Part shown: in pieces, positions 27,497-36,776 of the stretch
How the letters are laid out: each line of letters starts with the position of its first letter
Position numbering within the stretch: position 1 is the first letter of the stretch
NCBI RefSeq assembly: GCF_050847355.1
Contig: NZ_CP193755.1
Span: 2,108,001-2,172,000, forward strand
Source: Limimaricola sp027213785
GTDB taxonomy: Bacteria > Pseudomonadota > Alphaproteobacteria > Rhodobacterales > Rhodobacteraceae
Length of the DNA stretch: 64,000 nucleotides
Direction of reading: 5' to 3'
Position numbers and translations under genes: made by a program
The notes under the pieces: generated by a model
The model's input: only the letters and a program-made list of their open reading frames with translations
Database searches by the model: none
What the model was told of the DNA's origin: nothing

Positions 27497-30400
27497 TCAG
27501 GTCGGTGGCGGCCTCCGGAACAGTTCGCGGAACAGGCCGGGGGTGAGCGCGGAGAGCGGGTTGACCGAGACCTGCGGGTCCTCGGGCGTGCCGCCCAGCG
27601 TGTAGTTGAAGCCGATCAGCCCCTCGCCGGGGCGGGTCAGGAACGATCCCAGCGAATTGACGAGGTAGAAGGGCGAGACGACGCCTCGGAAGGCCATGCG
27701 TCTGGAAGCGAGGCTGTATCTCCCGTCGAGGGAAATGCCAAGACCCGGCCCGGTGGCGCTCGATTGCGTGATCTCGAGCATGTCAGGGCTCAGCCGGAAA
27801 TCGGCCAGGATCCGGTCGAAGGCGAGCCCCTTGCCGTCCAGCTGCTGCAGCAGTCCCACCACCGAGATCGCGTCGAGAAGCTGCGCCATGGCGGGCGCGT
27901 CGCGCACCCGCAGCCCGGCCACGTCGAGATCGCCGGTGTAATGGCCGGGTCGCCCGTCGGGCAGCAGCGTCAGGTCGAGCGCGCCACCGGTGGCGGTGCC
28001 GTAGAGCCCGGCCGAGCGCAGCACCGCCCCCGCATCCGGCCCGGTGATGCGCACCGCCGTACCGCCATCATCGGGCACCACCAGCCCCGAGACCGGCGCG
28101 CCGCCATTGACCCGCGCATCGAAGCGACCCGAAAAGCCGCCCACGGTCGAGAACCGGCCCCGCAGCGCGGTGAGCGCCACCGCGTCGGTGACGCGCAGCC
28201 GGTCGAGCGCGAGGCTGATCGGCCCGCCCGCCCCGCCGCCGCCCTTGCCGAAACCGGCGCGCCGCAGATCGACCGCGCCGCCCGTGATCTCGAGCCCCAC
28301 CGTCTCGCCCGGGCCGCGCCCGACCAGATCGGCGCTGACGTCGAGCCAGTCCGACAGGCGCACCCGCTCGAAGCTGGCGCGCTCCAGCCCGCCGCCGGGA
28401 CGCAGCCGCAGATCGCCGCGCGCCGAGAGGCCGCCCGCGTCGAGCGCGATCCGGTCGATCCGCGGCGTCTCGCCCAGCCGCCCCGCGATCTCCAGCTGCC
28501 CGGTGGTGCCGGGCGCCACCGACCAGCCCAGTGCCGGGATCGACAGGCCGAGCCCCCTGAGATCCGTCGAGAGCGTGACCCGCGGCGGCGCGCCCCGCGC
28601 CAGCCGCATCGCGACCTCGCCGCGGCCGCGACCGGACAGGGTGCCCTCGGGCAGCGCGATGCCGAAGGTGTCGAGAAAGCGCTGCGACAGCTCGACCGTC
28701 CCGTCGAGCCGCGCCGTCCCACCGGATGCGCCGAGCGGCTGGCGAAAGGCCACATCGGCCGGCAGACCGTCGATCGTCACCGGCCCTTCGACCTCGAGCG
28801 CCTCGGGCCCGGCCCTGAGCGCGAGGTGCTCGGCAGCGACGCGGCGCTCCGGCACGATCGCCGTGCTCGACACCTCGTCGAGCGTGCCGCTCACGGACCA
28901 GGCCACCTCCACCGGTGCGACCGGCCCGCCCAGCGGCAGGGCGACGCGGGCGCTGGCCCGGCCCCGCCCCTCGATCAGATCCACCGGCTTTCCCGCCTTC
29001 TGCAGGAACCGGAAAGGCGGCTGGTCGATCAAGGACAGCATCGCCGTGACCGTGCCCGCGGCCTCGATGCCGATCTCGGCGCCGGGGCGCGGCCCGCCCA
29101 GCCGGGGAATCGTGAAGCTGGTGCCCGAGAGGTCGACGCGGCCGCCCTGCGGCGCCTCGGCCACGCCCTCGGTCAGGCTGACGGAAAAGGTGCCGTCGCC
29201 GATGCTGGCATAGCCCGCCCCGCCGGTGATCGGCGGCAGCCCGTCGAGCGGGCGGATCGTGGCGCCTTCGAAACCATGGCTGAGCGCGATCTCGAGGTCC
29301 TGCCCCGGCGACCGGCGCAGCGCCGCCGTCACGTCGCGCAGCGTGGCGGCGGGTATGTGGTTGGCGATCCAGTCGCGGGTCCCCGGCTTGAAGCCCTCGG
29401 GCCAGTAGGCGAGCAGGCGCTCGCGCGAGAGCGCCGCAGCCTGGACATCGAGCGCGGCGCGCCAGCCTTCGGGGGTCGAGCCGATCGCGCCGCTGCCGCC
29501 GATCCGGGCACCGCTGGCGGCATCGGTGGCACCGAATCCGCCGATCTCGAGCTCGAAGGGATCGGGGTGCAGCCGCAGGTCCGACCAGACCTCGCGCAGT
29601 GCCACCGCGTCCGGCAGCCCGGCCCCCGCCGCGAGCGCCACCTCGTCGAAGCGCATCTGCGCCACCAGCGCGCCGGGCCAGCCCGCCTTCACCTCGCGCA
29701 GCCAGGCCTGCCCCTGCCCCTCGACGCGGCCCAGCTCGCCCATGGCGGAGATGCGCTCGAACGCGATTCGGTCCTCTGCCGGGTCGAACCGCAGCGCCAG
29801 CTCGGCGCGCTCGAAGCGCAGCGGCTCGGCGCCCTCGCCCGGCGCCAGCGCGCCGGCGCCGATCCGCAGCGCCGCGCTGAACGGCCCCGGCGTGCCATCG
29901 ATGCCGATCCGGCCCCGCAGCCGCGCCGAAAGCGGCGCGTCGAGCACCGACAAAAAGGACAGCGCCGGATGCTGCGTGGCGAGATCGCGGCTGGCCGCTC
30001 CCTCGATGTTCATCCGGATCTCGGCATCCCGCGCGCCGCCGGCACGGTCGTAGCCGAGGGCGAGATCGGTGACCTCGCCGCCATCGGCGCGCAGCGTCAT
30101 CTGCCCGGCGAGCCGCATCCCGGCGCGCAGATCAAGCGCGATCCGCCCGTCCTCGGCGGTCCAGTCGCGCCCCGCGCGCGCATCGGAATAATTGACCGCC
30201 AGCCGCCGCGCCTCGATCCGCTCCAGAGCATCGAGCGCGGGCCGGTCCAACACCGCGTCGATGCGCGACAACAGCCCGGCCAGCCCGCTCGTATCCGGCT
30301 GCGGCGCGGGGACGGATCGCGGCGCGGCGCGCTCGAACCGCACTTCGACCCGGCCGGTGGTGTCGCGCCTGAGCCCGATCTCGGCCTCGGTCAGGATCAC

Positions 30401-30847
30401 CTCCTGCGCCAGCACGGAGCGCTCGAAGAGCAGGCCGCGCGGGCTCAGGAGCGCTTCGATCCGGGGCACCCGCGCCAGCACCGCGCCTTCGGCATCGTGC
30501 AGCACCGTGTCGCGCAGCGCCACGCGCGGATGCAGGTCGGTGCCGAGCGTCAGGGCGATCGCGCCGAAATCGATGCGCCCCCCGGCCAGCATGCTGTCCG
30601 CCTGCGCCTCGATCCGCTCGGTGATCCAGCTCGGCGCCGTGATCGTCTGCCCGATCAGCAACAGCCCCAGGCCGAGAGCCAGCGCCACGGGGAGCGTCAC
30701 CAGCGTCAGCCCGAGCCCGAGACCGAGGCGCAGGCCTTCCGCCAGCTTCAGCCCGCGCGCCCGGCGCCGCGACGGGCGCGCGAGAGCCGTCGCCGCCACG
30801 GCCGGGCGGGCGCGCCGGTCGCGCGGGCTGATCGATCGGTGCTGCAA
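27497..30847 (-). CDS. AsmA-like / DUF3971 (YhdP-type) envelope protein
   Basis: A protein of about 1,116 aa with one N-terminal membrane segment (GLTLVTLPVALALGLGLLLIGQTI) followed by a very long beta-rich periplasmic region: SWITERIEAQADSMLAGGRIDFGAIALTLGTDLHPRVALRDTVL is the usual opening and ...FLTRPGEGLIGFNYTLGGTPEDPQVSVNPLSALTPGLFRELF the AsmA-like C-terminus. Such proteins are beta-groove lipid-transfer bridges between inner and outer membrane. The start is uncertain: TTG at 30847 is used; GTG at 30799 or ATG at 30943 (overlapping bcp) are alternatives, none with a good ribosome site. queA follows 13 nt downstream. Confidence 0.82.
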   Translation of the reverse strand: MQHRSISPRDRRARPAVAATALARPSRRRARGLKLAEGLRLGLGLGLTLVTLPVALALGLGLLLIGQTITAPSWITERIEAQADSMLAGGRIDFGAIALTLGTDLHPRVALRDTVLHDAEGAVLARVPRIEALLSPRGLLFERSVLAQEVILTEAEIGLRRDTTGRVEVRFERAAPRSVPAPQPDTSGLAGLLSRIDAVLDRPALDALERIEARRLAVNYSDARAGRDWTAEDGRIALDLRAGMRLAGQMTLRADGGEVTDLALGYDRAGGARDAEIRMNIEGAASRDLATQHPALSFLSVLDAPLSARLRGRIGIDGTPGPFSAALRIGAGALAPGEGAEPLRFERAELALRFDPAEDRIAFERISAMGELGRVEGQGQAWLREVKAGWPGALVAQMRFDEVALAAGAGLPDAVALREVWSDLRLHPDPFELEIGGFGATDAASGARIGGSGAIGSTPEGWRAALDVQAAALSRERLLAYWPEGFKPGTRDWIANHIPAATLRDVTAALRRSPGQDLEIALSHGFEGATIRPLDGLPPITGGAGYASIGDGTFSVSLTEGVAEAPQGGRVDLSGTSFTIPRLGGPRPGAEIGIEAAGTVTAMLSLIDQPPFRFLQKAGKPVDLIEGRGRASARVALPLGGPVAPVEVAWSVSGTLDEVSSTAIVPERRVAAEHLALRAGPEALEVEGPVTIDGLPADVAFRQPLGASGGTARLDGTVELSQRFLDTFGIALPEGTLSGRGRGEVAMRLARGAPPRVTLSTDLRGLGLSIPALGWSVAPGTTGQLEIAGRLGETPRIDRIALDAGGLSARGDLRLRPGGGLERASFERVRLSDWLDVSADLVGRGPGETVGLEITGGAVDLRRAGFGKGGGGAGGPISLALDRLRVTDAVALTALRGRFSTVGGFSGRFDARVNGGAPVSGLVVPDDGGTAVRITGPDAGAVLRSAGLYGTATGGALDLTLLPDGRPGHYTGDLDVAGLRVRDAPAMAQLLDAISVVGLLQQLDGKGLAFDRILADFRLSPDMLEITQSSATGPGLGISLDGRYSLASRRMAFRGVVSPFYLVNSLGSFLTRPGEGLIGFNYTLGGTPEDPQVSVNPLSALTPGLFRELFRRPPPT

Positions 30848-30941
30848 GTCGGGCCAAGACCCCTTGATTTCGTCGGCCCCAGCGTAGATCCCTTGCCCCC
30901 CGAGGGCCACCGCCGCCCGTTCACGACAGCGAGGATGCGCC

Positions 30942-31427
30942 ATGAGCGACACGATGACGGCCACCCTGCCCGAGCCCGGCCAGAAAGCCCCCGATTTCAT
31001 CTTGCCGCGCGACGGCGGCGAAGAGGTCCGGCTCTCGGCCCATCTCGGCGCGCCGGTGGTGCTCTATTTCTATCCGCGCGACGACACGTCGGGCTGCACC
31101 AAGCAGGCGCAGGGCTTCACCGAGCTGGGCGGCGATTTCGAACTGCTGGGCGCACGGGTGCTCGGCGTGTCCAAGGACAGCGTCGCCAAGCACGAGAGGT
31201 TCCGCGACAAGTACGGGCTGGGCGTGACGCTGCTGTCGGATGCCGAGGCCGATGTCTGCGAGCGCTACGGTGTCTGGGTCGAGAAGAAGATGTACGGCAA
31301 GACCTTCATGGGGATCGAGCGCACCACCTTCCTCATCGACGCCCAAGGCAGGATCGCCCGAATCTGGCGCAAGGTGAAGGTGGCGAGCCATGCCGAGGAG
31401 GTTCTCGACGCGGTGCGGGCGCTGTGA
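30942..31427 (+). CDS. bcp: Peroxiredoxin, Bcp family (1-Cys-like)
   Basis: A 161-aa thiol peroxidase that reduces peroxides in the cytosol. LPEPGQKAPDFILPRDGGEEVRLSAHLGAPVVLYFYPRDDTSGCTKQAQGF carries the peroxidatic Cys52, with Thr two before in DDTSGCT (usual DDTPGCT). The residue five after it, where E. coli Bcp has its resolving Cys50, is Gln, and no other local Cys is seen, so it should act as a 1-Cys enzyme or use the distal Cys in EADVCERYG. The stop overlaps the next gene by four bases (GTGA), linking it to a ferritin-like protein. Confidence 0.94.
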   Translation: MSDTMTATLPEPGQKAPDFILPRDGGEEVRLSAHLGAPVVLYFYPRDDTSGCTKQAQGFTELGGDFELLGARVLGVSKDSVAKHERFRDKYGLGVTLLSDAEADVCERYGVWVEKKMYGKTFMGIERTTFLIDAQGRIARIWRKVKVASHAEEVLDAVRAL

Positions 31428-32251
31428 ACCGGACGCTCACCGATCTGGCGGTCGAGGTGCTCTCGACCGCCGATGGCCGCCTCAAGACCGCACGCAGCCA
31501 CGCCGCCGCCAAGGCCTGGCGCGACAGCCGCGCCGCTGGCGCGCCGCTGGAAATCGGCGATACCCCGCCCCCGGACCGGCCGGCCCGCCCGGACCGGCCC
31601 GAACTGCTGGCCCCGCGCGAAATGCCCAAGCGCCGTCCCGGCTCGGAACATGGCCGGATCGCGCTGATTCACGCGGTGGCGCATATCGAGCTGAACGCGG
31701 TGGACCTGCATTGGGACGCGGTCGCGCGCTTTGCCGCGACGCCGCTGCCTTTGGGCTATTTCGACGACTGGGTGCAGGCGGCGGACGAGGAATCGAAGCA
31801 TTTCAACCTGCTGTGCGACCGGCTTGAGGCGCTGGGCAGCCATTACGGCGCCCTGCCCGCGCATGAGGGCATGTGGCGCGCCGCCGAGGACACCGCCGCC
31901 GACCTGATGGCGCGGCTCGCCGTGGTGCCGATGGTGCTCGAGGCGCGCGGTCTCGACGTGACGCCCGGCATGATCGAGATCTTCCGCAAGGCGGGCGACA
32001 CCGACACCGTCGCGGCGCTCGAGGTGATCTATGCCGAGGAGGTGCACCACGTCTCCTACGGCTCGAAGTGGTTCCACTTCCTGTGCGGGCGGCACGATCT
32101 CGACCCCGCGCCGCTGTTTCGCGACCTCGTGCGGCGCCATTTCCACGGCGGGCTCAAGCCGCCATTCAACGAGGAGAAGCGCGCCGAGGCCGGGATCCCG
32201 CCCGATTTCTACTGGCCGCTTGCCGAGGAGACGGCCCGGCGAGAGGGCTGA
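31424..32251 (+). CDS. DUF455 ferritin-like domain protein
   Basis: A 275-aa DUF455 protein starting at a GTG that overlaps the bcp stop (GTGA). HGRIALIHAVAHIELNAVDLHWDAVARF contains the first metal-binding helix (His/Glu), FDDWVQAADEESKHFNLLCDRLEALGSHYGALPAHEGMW the second (EExxH), and VIYAEEVHHVSYGSKWFHFL the late E-x2-H pair, so a di-iron or di-manganese centre in a four-helix bundle is expected. The family also includes MiaE-like hydroxylases, and the true substrate is unknown. Coupling to a peroxiredoxin suggests a redox/metal-stress function, by inference. Confidence 0.92.
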   Translation: MNRTLTDLAVEVLSTADGRLKTARSHAAAKAWRDSRAAGAPLEIGDTPPPDRPARPDRPELLAPREMPKRRPGSEHGRIALIHAVAHIELNAVDLHWDAVARFAATPLPLGYFDDWVQAADEESKHFNLLCDRLEALGSHYGALPAHEGMWRAAEDTAADLMARLAVVPMVLEARGLDVTPGMIEIFRKAGDTDTVAALEVIYAEEVHHVSYGSKWFHFLCGRHDLDPAPLFRDLVRRHFHGGLKPPFNEEKRAEAGIPPDFYWPLAEETARREG

Positions 32252-32455
32252 AGACCGGCCCTTTCGTTGCTCGGGCGCCACAGTGTGACACTATAGTCCT
32301 TTCGGCGATATCTTGCCGTTTTTCGGCCTTCTCCGCGCCCGCGACCCGGGTGGCTGCCCAAAGATGTTGCGACAGGGGGGAGGCCCCGCTAACACCACGC
32401 ACGCGGCACTCTCGAAAAAGAGAGGCTGTGACCGGGACAACACGGGGACGGACGG

Positions 32456-33784
32456 GTGCGCATCAAACTGGCACAGAAACTTCACGCGGCGCTGGAGCGC
32501 CGGTTTCCCGAACGGCGGCTGTTTCTGCGCTCGGACACCGAGACCCGGTTCATCAGGCTCCACCCCTCGACCCAGCTGATCGCCTGGACCGGCGCGACGC
32601 TGGTGGTCGGCTGGACCATCACCGCCACCGCGATTCTGCTGATGGATTCGATCGGCTCCGGCAATTTCCGCGCCCAGGCGCAACGCGACCAGATGATCTA
32701 CGAGGATCGCCTGAACGTTCTCTCGGCCGAGCGCGACCTGCGCGCCGCCGAAGCCGCCGCCGCGCAGGAGCGGTTCTCGACCGCGCTGGCCCAGATCTCG
32801 ACCATGCAGAGCGAGCTGCTGGCCTCCGAGGACAAGCGCCGCGAGATGGAGACCGGGCTCGAGGTGATGCAGGCCGCGCTGCGCCGCACCATGATCGAGC
32901 GCGAGACCGCGCGCGACGCCGCCGAGGAGTTGAAGCTGGCGCTGGCCGAGGGCGGCACCCTGCCCGGCGGCGCCGACGCGGCCTCGGTCGAGGGCACGCT
33001 CGACATCCTGTCCGGCGCGCTGGCCGAAACCGCCGAAGAGCGCGACCGCATCGCCGAGGATGCCGAGCTTGCCTTCGAACAGGCCAACGAGATGCAGCTC
33101 GAGCTGCGGCTGATGACCGAACGCAACGACGAGATCTTCCGCCAGCTCGAAGAGGCGATGACCGTTTCGGTCGAGCCGCTGGGCGAGATGTTCCGCGCGG
33201 CCGGCATGGACCCCGACGCGATGATCAGCAAGGTGCGCAAGGGCTATAGCGGCATCGGCGGCGGCGCGCTGACTCCGATCCAGTTCTCCACCATGGGGTC
33301 CCATGCGGGCCATGGCCACGACAATGCCGAGCGTGCCAACGCGCTGCTCGACAAGATGGACGAGATCAACCTCTACCGGATCGCCGCCTCCAAGGCGCCC
33401 TTCGCGGAGCCGGTGAAATCCTCCTATCGCTTTACCTCCGGCTTCGGCCAGCGCTGGGGCCGCCTGCATGCGGGCGCCGATTTCGCGGCGCCGATCGGCA
33501 CCCCGGTCTACTCCACCGCCGACGGCGTGGTGGTCAGCGCCGGTTGGGCCTCGGGCTATGGCCGGCTGATCAAGATCCAGCACGAGTTCGGGATCGAGAC
33601 CCGTTACGCCCACCTCAACAAGATCAGCGTGAAGGTCGGCCAAAGGGTATCGCGCGGCGAGCGGATTGGTGATATGGGCAACTCCGGACGATCGACCGGG
33701 CCCCACCTCCATTACGAGGTGCGCGTCGGTGGGACTCCCGTCAATCCCATGACCTACATACGAGCTGGAAAAGATGTTTTCTAA
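32456..33784 (+). CDS. M23 family metallopeptidase with DUF5930-type N-terminus
   Basis: A 442-aa inner-membrane-anchored peptidase. One TM helix (TLVVGWTITATAILLMDSI) follows a short cytosolic N-terminus; a long coiled coil comes next (QRDQMIYEDRLNVLSAERDLRAAEAAAAQ... to about residue 240); then the LytM domain: FGQRWGRLHAGADFAAPIGTPVYSTADG with HxxxxD, and GRSTGPHLHYEVRVGG with HxH, giving a complete zinc site. It cuts peptidoglycan cross-bridges. The start is GTG at 32456. It overlaps bactofilin by 11 bases, so a wall-shaping pair is implied. A TATAGT at 32292 may be its promoter -10. Confidence 0.9.
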   Translation: MRIKLAQKLHAALERRFPERRLFLRSDTETRFIRLHPSTQLIAWTGATLVVGWTITATAILLMDSIGSGNFRAQAQRDQMIYEDRLNVLSAERDLRAAEAAAAQERFSTALAQISTMQSELLASEDKRREMETGLEVMQAALRRTMIERETARDAAEELKLALAEGGTLPGGADAASVEGTLDILSGALAETAEERDRIAEDAELAFEQANEMQLELRLMTERNDEIFRQLEEAMTVSVEPLGEMFRAAGMDPDAMISKVRKGYSGIGGGALTPIQFSTMGSHAGHGHDNAERANALLDKMDEINLYRIAASKAPFAEPVKSSYRFTSGFGQRWGRLHAGADFAAPIGTPVYSTADGVVVSAGWASGYGRLIKIQHEFGIETRYAHLNKISVKVGQRVSRGERIGDMGNSGRSTGPHLHYEVRVGGTPVNPMTYIRAGKDVF

Positions 33785-34283
33785 GAGCAAGATCAACGAG
33801 CCCGGACCCAGGACAGCCGAAGGGAACCCCCAGATGGACGCCACCACCAAGCCCGCGCAGCCGCAGGGATCGCAGGACTACCGTCCCGCCGCACCCAAGG
33901 CGAAGCCGCCGGCCTCGGTGCTCTCGGCCGACCTGCACATCAAGGGCAACGTCAAGACCACCGGCGACATCCAGGTCGAGGGCCAGATCGAGGGCGACAT
34001 CCGCGCGCATCTGCTGACCGTCGGCGAAGGCGCCACCGTGCGCGGCGAGCTGGTCGCGGATGACGTGGTCATCAATGGCCGGATCGTCGGCCGGGTGCGC
34101 GGCCTCAAGGTTCGCCTCACCTCGACCGCCCGCGTCGAGGGCGACATCATCCACAAGACCATCGCGATCGAGAGCGGGGCGCATTTCGAGGGTTCGGTGC
34201 AGCGTCAGGAAGACCCGCTGAACACCACCGGCGCGCCCAAGCCGCTGCCGAAGCCGTCCGTGGCCGAAGGCGGCCACGACTGA
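33774..34283 (+). CDS. Bactofilin family protein
   Basis: A 169-aa bactofilin. The disordered Pro/Lys-rich head (1-45) leads into the DUF583 beta-helix: SVLSADLHIKGNVKTTGDIQVEGQIEGDIRAHLLTVGEGATVRGELVADDVVINGRIVGRVRGLKVRLTSTARVEGDI. Bactofilins self-polymerise at the inner membrane and recruit wall enzymes. The gene starts 11 bases before the end of the M23 peptidase gene; the conserved pairing bactofilin plus M23/LytM is a known genomic association. A stem-loop terminator follows at 34309. Confidence 0.94.
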   Translation: MFSKSKINEPGPRTAEGNPQMDATTKPAQPQGSQDYRPAAPKAKPPASVLSADLHIKGNVKTTGDIQVEGQIEGDIRAHLLTVGEGATVRGELVADDVVINGRIVGRVRGLKVRLTSTARVEGDIIHKTIAIESGAHFEGSVQRQEDPLNTTGAPKPLPKPSVAEGGHD

Positions 34284-34308
34284 GGCCGGTCGCGGGATCG
34301 ACGGATCG

Positions 34309-34338
34309 GGGCGTCTCGGAAAACCGGGGCGCCCTTTT
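34309..34338 (+). terminator. Intrinsic terminator of M23-bactofilin operon
   Basis: GGGCGTCTCGG (34309-34319), AAAA loop and CCGGGGCGCCC (34324-34334), 11 pairs with two G-T, then TTTT. It ends the M23-bactofilin operon. Confidence 0.85.
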
Positions 34339-34347
34339 CGTATCCGG

Positions 34348-35418
34348 CTAGCCGTAGAGGAAATTCGCCGCGAAACGCGCCCGCAGCGGCGGCAGGGCGG
34401 TGATCAGCCGCACCGCCGCCAGCGTCGCTGGGCGGGCCAGCCGGCGCTTCGCGGTGACCACGCGGCGCATCCGCTCGGCCCCGGCGATGATCCGGCGATC
34501 CGCGGCGCGGCGGGCTTCGGAATAGCCGTCGATTCCGCCGTCGGCGAGCCGTTCGGCCAGATCGCAGGCATCGGCGATGCCCAGATTCATGCCGCGCCCG
34601 CCGGCGGGAGAATGCGAATGCGCGGCGTCTCCCGCGAGCAGCACCCGCCCCTCCCGGAACCGCTCCGCCAGTCGCAACGCCACCCGGAACTGGCCCCGGT
34701 CGTGCAGATGCGCGACCCGCACGCCGAAGGGCTCGGCCGCGAGCGCGTCCTCGGTGTTCGAGATCATCCGCACCCGCTCACCGCCCAGCGGCACGACGGC
34801 GGCCACCCGCCCCTCGGGCAACAGGGACAGCGCCACCCGGTCGCGATGCGGCCAGCCCGGCGCGTCGATATCGGCGATCGACCAGACATCCGGAAGACGG
34901 TGCCCGGGATAACCGATCCCCGCCGCCTCGCGCATGAGGCTGCGCGTGCCGTCGGCGCCGACGAGCCAGTCGCCGCGCTCCTCCTGACCATCCTTCAATG
35001 TGATACGGACGTCTCGGGCGTCCTGCGTCATCGCGACGATCTCGGCGCCGCGCAGCAGCGTGCCGCCGTGACGTGCCAATGCCGCGGCGAGGATCGCCTC
35101 GGTGCGATCCTGCGGCAGCCCGAACATGTAGCGACGGCCGAAACGCTCGGGCCGGGCCTCGGCGAAATCGAGGCTGGCCCAGACCCGGCCACCGCGATGA
35201 AGGATCAGGCCTCTATAGGTGACGCCCTCGGCCAGCAGCGCCTCGGTCACGCCGGAAGGCTCAAGACGATGCAGGCTTTCGGGATTGATTCCAACGGCGC
35301 GCGACAGGGGGGACGGCGCATCTCGCGCCTCGAAGACCGTCACCTCGATACCACGCCGGGCCAGTTCGACCCCGGCGGTCAGCCCGGTGGGTCCGGCGCC
35401 GCAGATCAGCACCCTCAT
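34348..35418 (-). CDS. FAD-dependent monooxygenase (group A)
   Basis: A 356-aa flavoprotein of the aromatic/PHBH-like hydroxylase superfamily. MRVLICGAGPTGLTAGVELARRGIEVTVFEA is the FAD Rossmann site, ADGTRSLMREAAGIGYPG the DG motif, and VLLAGDAAHSHSPAGGRGMNLGIADACDLAERL the GD motif that binds FAD ribose. It lacks a large C-terminal thioredoxin-like domain, so it is the short form. Substrate unknown; the organisation gives no pathway (a lone gene downstream of prfB). ATG at 35418 begins the Rossmann motif. Confidence 0.92.
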   Translation of the reverse strand: MRVLICGAGPTGLTAGVELARRGIEVTVFEARDAPSPLSRAVGINPESLHRLEPSGVTEALLAEGVTYRGLILHRGGRVWASLDFAEARPERFGRRYMFGLPQDRTEAILAAALARHGGTLLRGAEIVAMTQDARDVRITLKDGQEERGDWLVGADGTRSLMREAAGIGYPGHRLPDVWSIADIDAPGWPHRDRVALSLLPEGRVAAVVPLGGERVRMISNTEDALAAEPFGVRVAHLHDRGQFRVALRLAERFREGRVLLAGDAAHSHSPAGGRGMNLGIADACDLAERLADGGIDGYSEARRAADRRIIAGAERMRRVVTAKRRLARPATLAAVRLITALPPLRARFAANFLYG

Positions 35419-35503
35419 CCTCAGCCCTCCCGCCCCAGTCTAGGAGCGCAGGGTTACGACGGGCAAGATGCGGGACAGGTGAGCGCGGGCCGAGAGGACG
35501 GGA

Positions 35504-35548
35504 CCGGGGCTCCGCCCCGGACCCCGGCGTATTTCAGGAACAAAGTCG
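35504..35548. repeat. Hairpin plus decayed copy of dispersed GCGTATTT element
   Basis: A 7-bp palindromic hairpin CCGGGGC-TCC-GCCCCGG (35504-35520) is followed by GCGTATTTCAGG (35527-35538), which matches the first part of the element seen at 41368, 51536 and 51623, then diverges (AACAAAGTC instead of AAAGATGAA). It sits 10 nt past the prfB stop on the reverse strand and could serve as prfB terminator region. Confidence 0.5.
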
Positions 35549-35557
35549 GGGTTGGGC

Positions 35558-36682
35558 TCAGTCGTCCGAGGTCGCCTCGGCGCGGCTCTTGCCGGAGACC
35601 TGACCAGCCAGGGTCGCGGCCATGAAGCCGTCGAGATCGCCGTCGAGCACGCCTTGGGTGTCCGAGGTCTCGTGGCCGGTGCGCAGGTCCTTCACCATCT
35701 GGTAGGGCTGCAGCACGTAGGAGCGGATCTGGTTGCCCCAGCCGGCATCGCCCTTGGCGTCGTGCTGTGCGTTGATCTCGGCGTTCCGGCGGTCGAGCTC
35801 CATCTGGTAGAGTCGCGATTTCAGCGCCTTCATCGCGATGTCGCGGTTCTGGTGCTGCGATTTTTCCGAGGAGGTCACGACGATGCCGGTCGGCAGGTGG
35901 GTGATCCGCACCGCAGAGTCGGTGGTGTTGACGTGCTGGCCGCCGGCGCCCGAGGAGCGGTAGGTATCGACCCGGATGTCGGAGGGGTTCACGTCGATCT
36001 CGATGTTGTCATCGACCACCGGATAGACCCAGACGCTCGCGAAGGAGGTTTCGCGGGTGCCCTTGCCGAAGGGCGAGATCCGCACGAGACGGTGCACGCC
36101 CGATTCCGATTTCAGCCAGCCATAGGCGTTGGGGCCGGAGATCTTGTAGGCGACCGACTTGATGCCGGCCTCGCCGCCAGCTTCCTCGGACTGCATCTCG
36201 ACCTCGTAGCCGCGCTTCTCGGCCCAGCGCACATACATCCGCTGCAGCATCTGCGCCCAGTCGCAGGCCTCGGTGCCGCCGGCACCGGCATTGATCTCGA
36301 GGAAGGTGTCGTTGCCATCGGCCTCGCCGTCAAGCAGCGCCTCCAGCTCCTTGGCGCCGGCGGTCTGGCGCAGCGCCTTGAGCGTGGCCTCGGCCTCGGC
36401 CACGACCTCCTCGTCGCCCTCCATCTCGCCCAGCTCGATCAGCTCGACATTGTCCTTCAGCCCCTGGCTGATCTGGTCGTAGGTACCCATCTTGTCGAGC
36501 AGCGACTGGCGCTCGCGCATCAGCTTCTGCGCGGCGGCGGGATCGTCCCACAGCGTCGGGTCCTCGACCCGGGCGTCGAATTCCTCGAGCCGGTGCGCCG
36601 CCGTCTCGAGGCCCATGCGCTTGGCCAGCAGCCCGAGCGACTTCTCGATGGCGGCGATGTTGGCTTGCGTCTCTGCGCGCAT
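35558..36682 (-). CDS. prfB: Peptide chain release factor 2
   Basis: A 374-aa RF2 recognising UGA and UAA. HRLVRISPFGKGTRETSFASVWVYP carries the SPF anticodon motif, and DTYRSSGAGGQHVNTTDSAVRITHLPTGIVV the GGQ catalytic loop. Unlike E. coli prfB there is no in-frame UGA or frameshift signal; the frame is continuous from ATG at 36682, so autoregulation by programmed frameshift is absent. It lies 94 nt downstream of the PBP1A gene's 3' end, on the same strand order (PBP1A first, prfB next). Confidence 0.97.
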   Translation of the reverse strand: MRAETQANIAAIEKSLGLLAKRMGLETAAHRLEEFDARVEDPTLWDDPAAAQKLMRERQSLLDKMGTYDQISQGLKDNVELIELGEMEGDEEVVAEAEATLKALRQTAGAKELEALLDGEADGNDTFLEINAGAGGTEACDWAQMLQRMYVRWAEKRGYEVEMQSEEAGGEAGIKSVAYKISGPNAYGWLKSESGVHRLVRISPFGKGTRETSFASVWVYPVVDDNIEIDVNPSDIRVDTYRSSGAGGQHVNTTDSAVRITHLPTGIVVTSSEKSQHQNRDIAMKALKSRLYQMELDRRNAEINAQHDAKGDAGWGNQIRSYVLQPYQMVKDLRTGHETSDTQGVLDGDLDGFMAATLAGQVSGKSRAEATSDD

Positions 36683-36776
36683 GATCGGCTCCTCACTCGG
36701 CCTCGAAGGCTTTGAATTGTGCGGCGTGATAGCGCGCCCCGCGCGCCCCGGCAAGCGAGGCGCGCGAGAGCGTCGC

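Noticed and set aside
27182..32251. A 1,689-codon open frame on the + strand
   Set aside because: Most of it is antisense to queA and the AsmA-like gene and has shadow composition (Arg/Ala/Gln/His). Only its last 275 codons, from the GTG at 31424, are a real DUF455 gene.
35558..36682. Programmed frameshift in prfB
   Set aside because: The frame is continuous from ATG to stop with no early in-frame TGA, as in many alphaproteobacteria.
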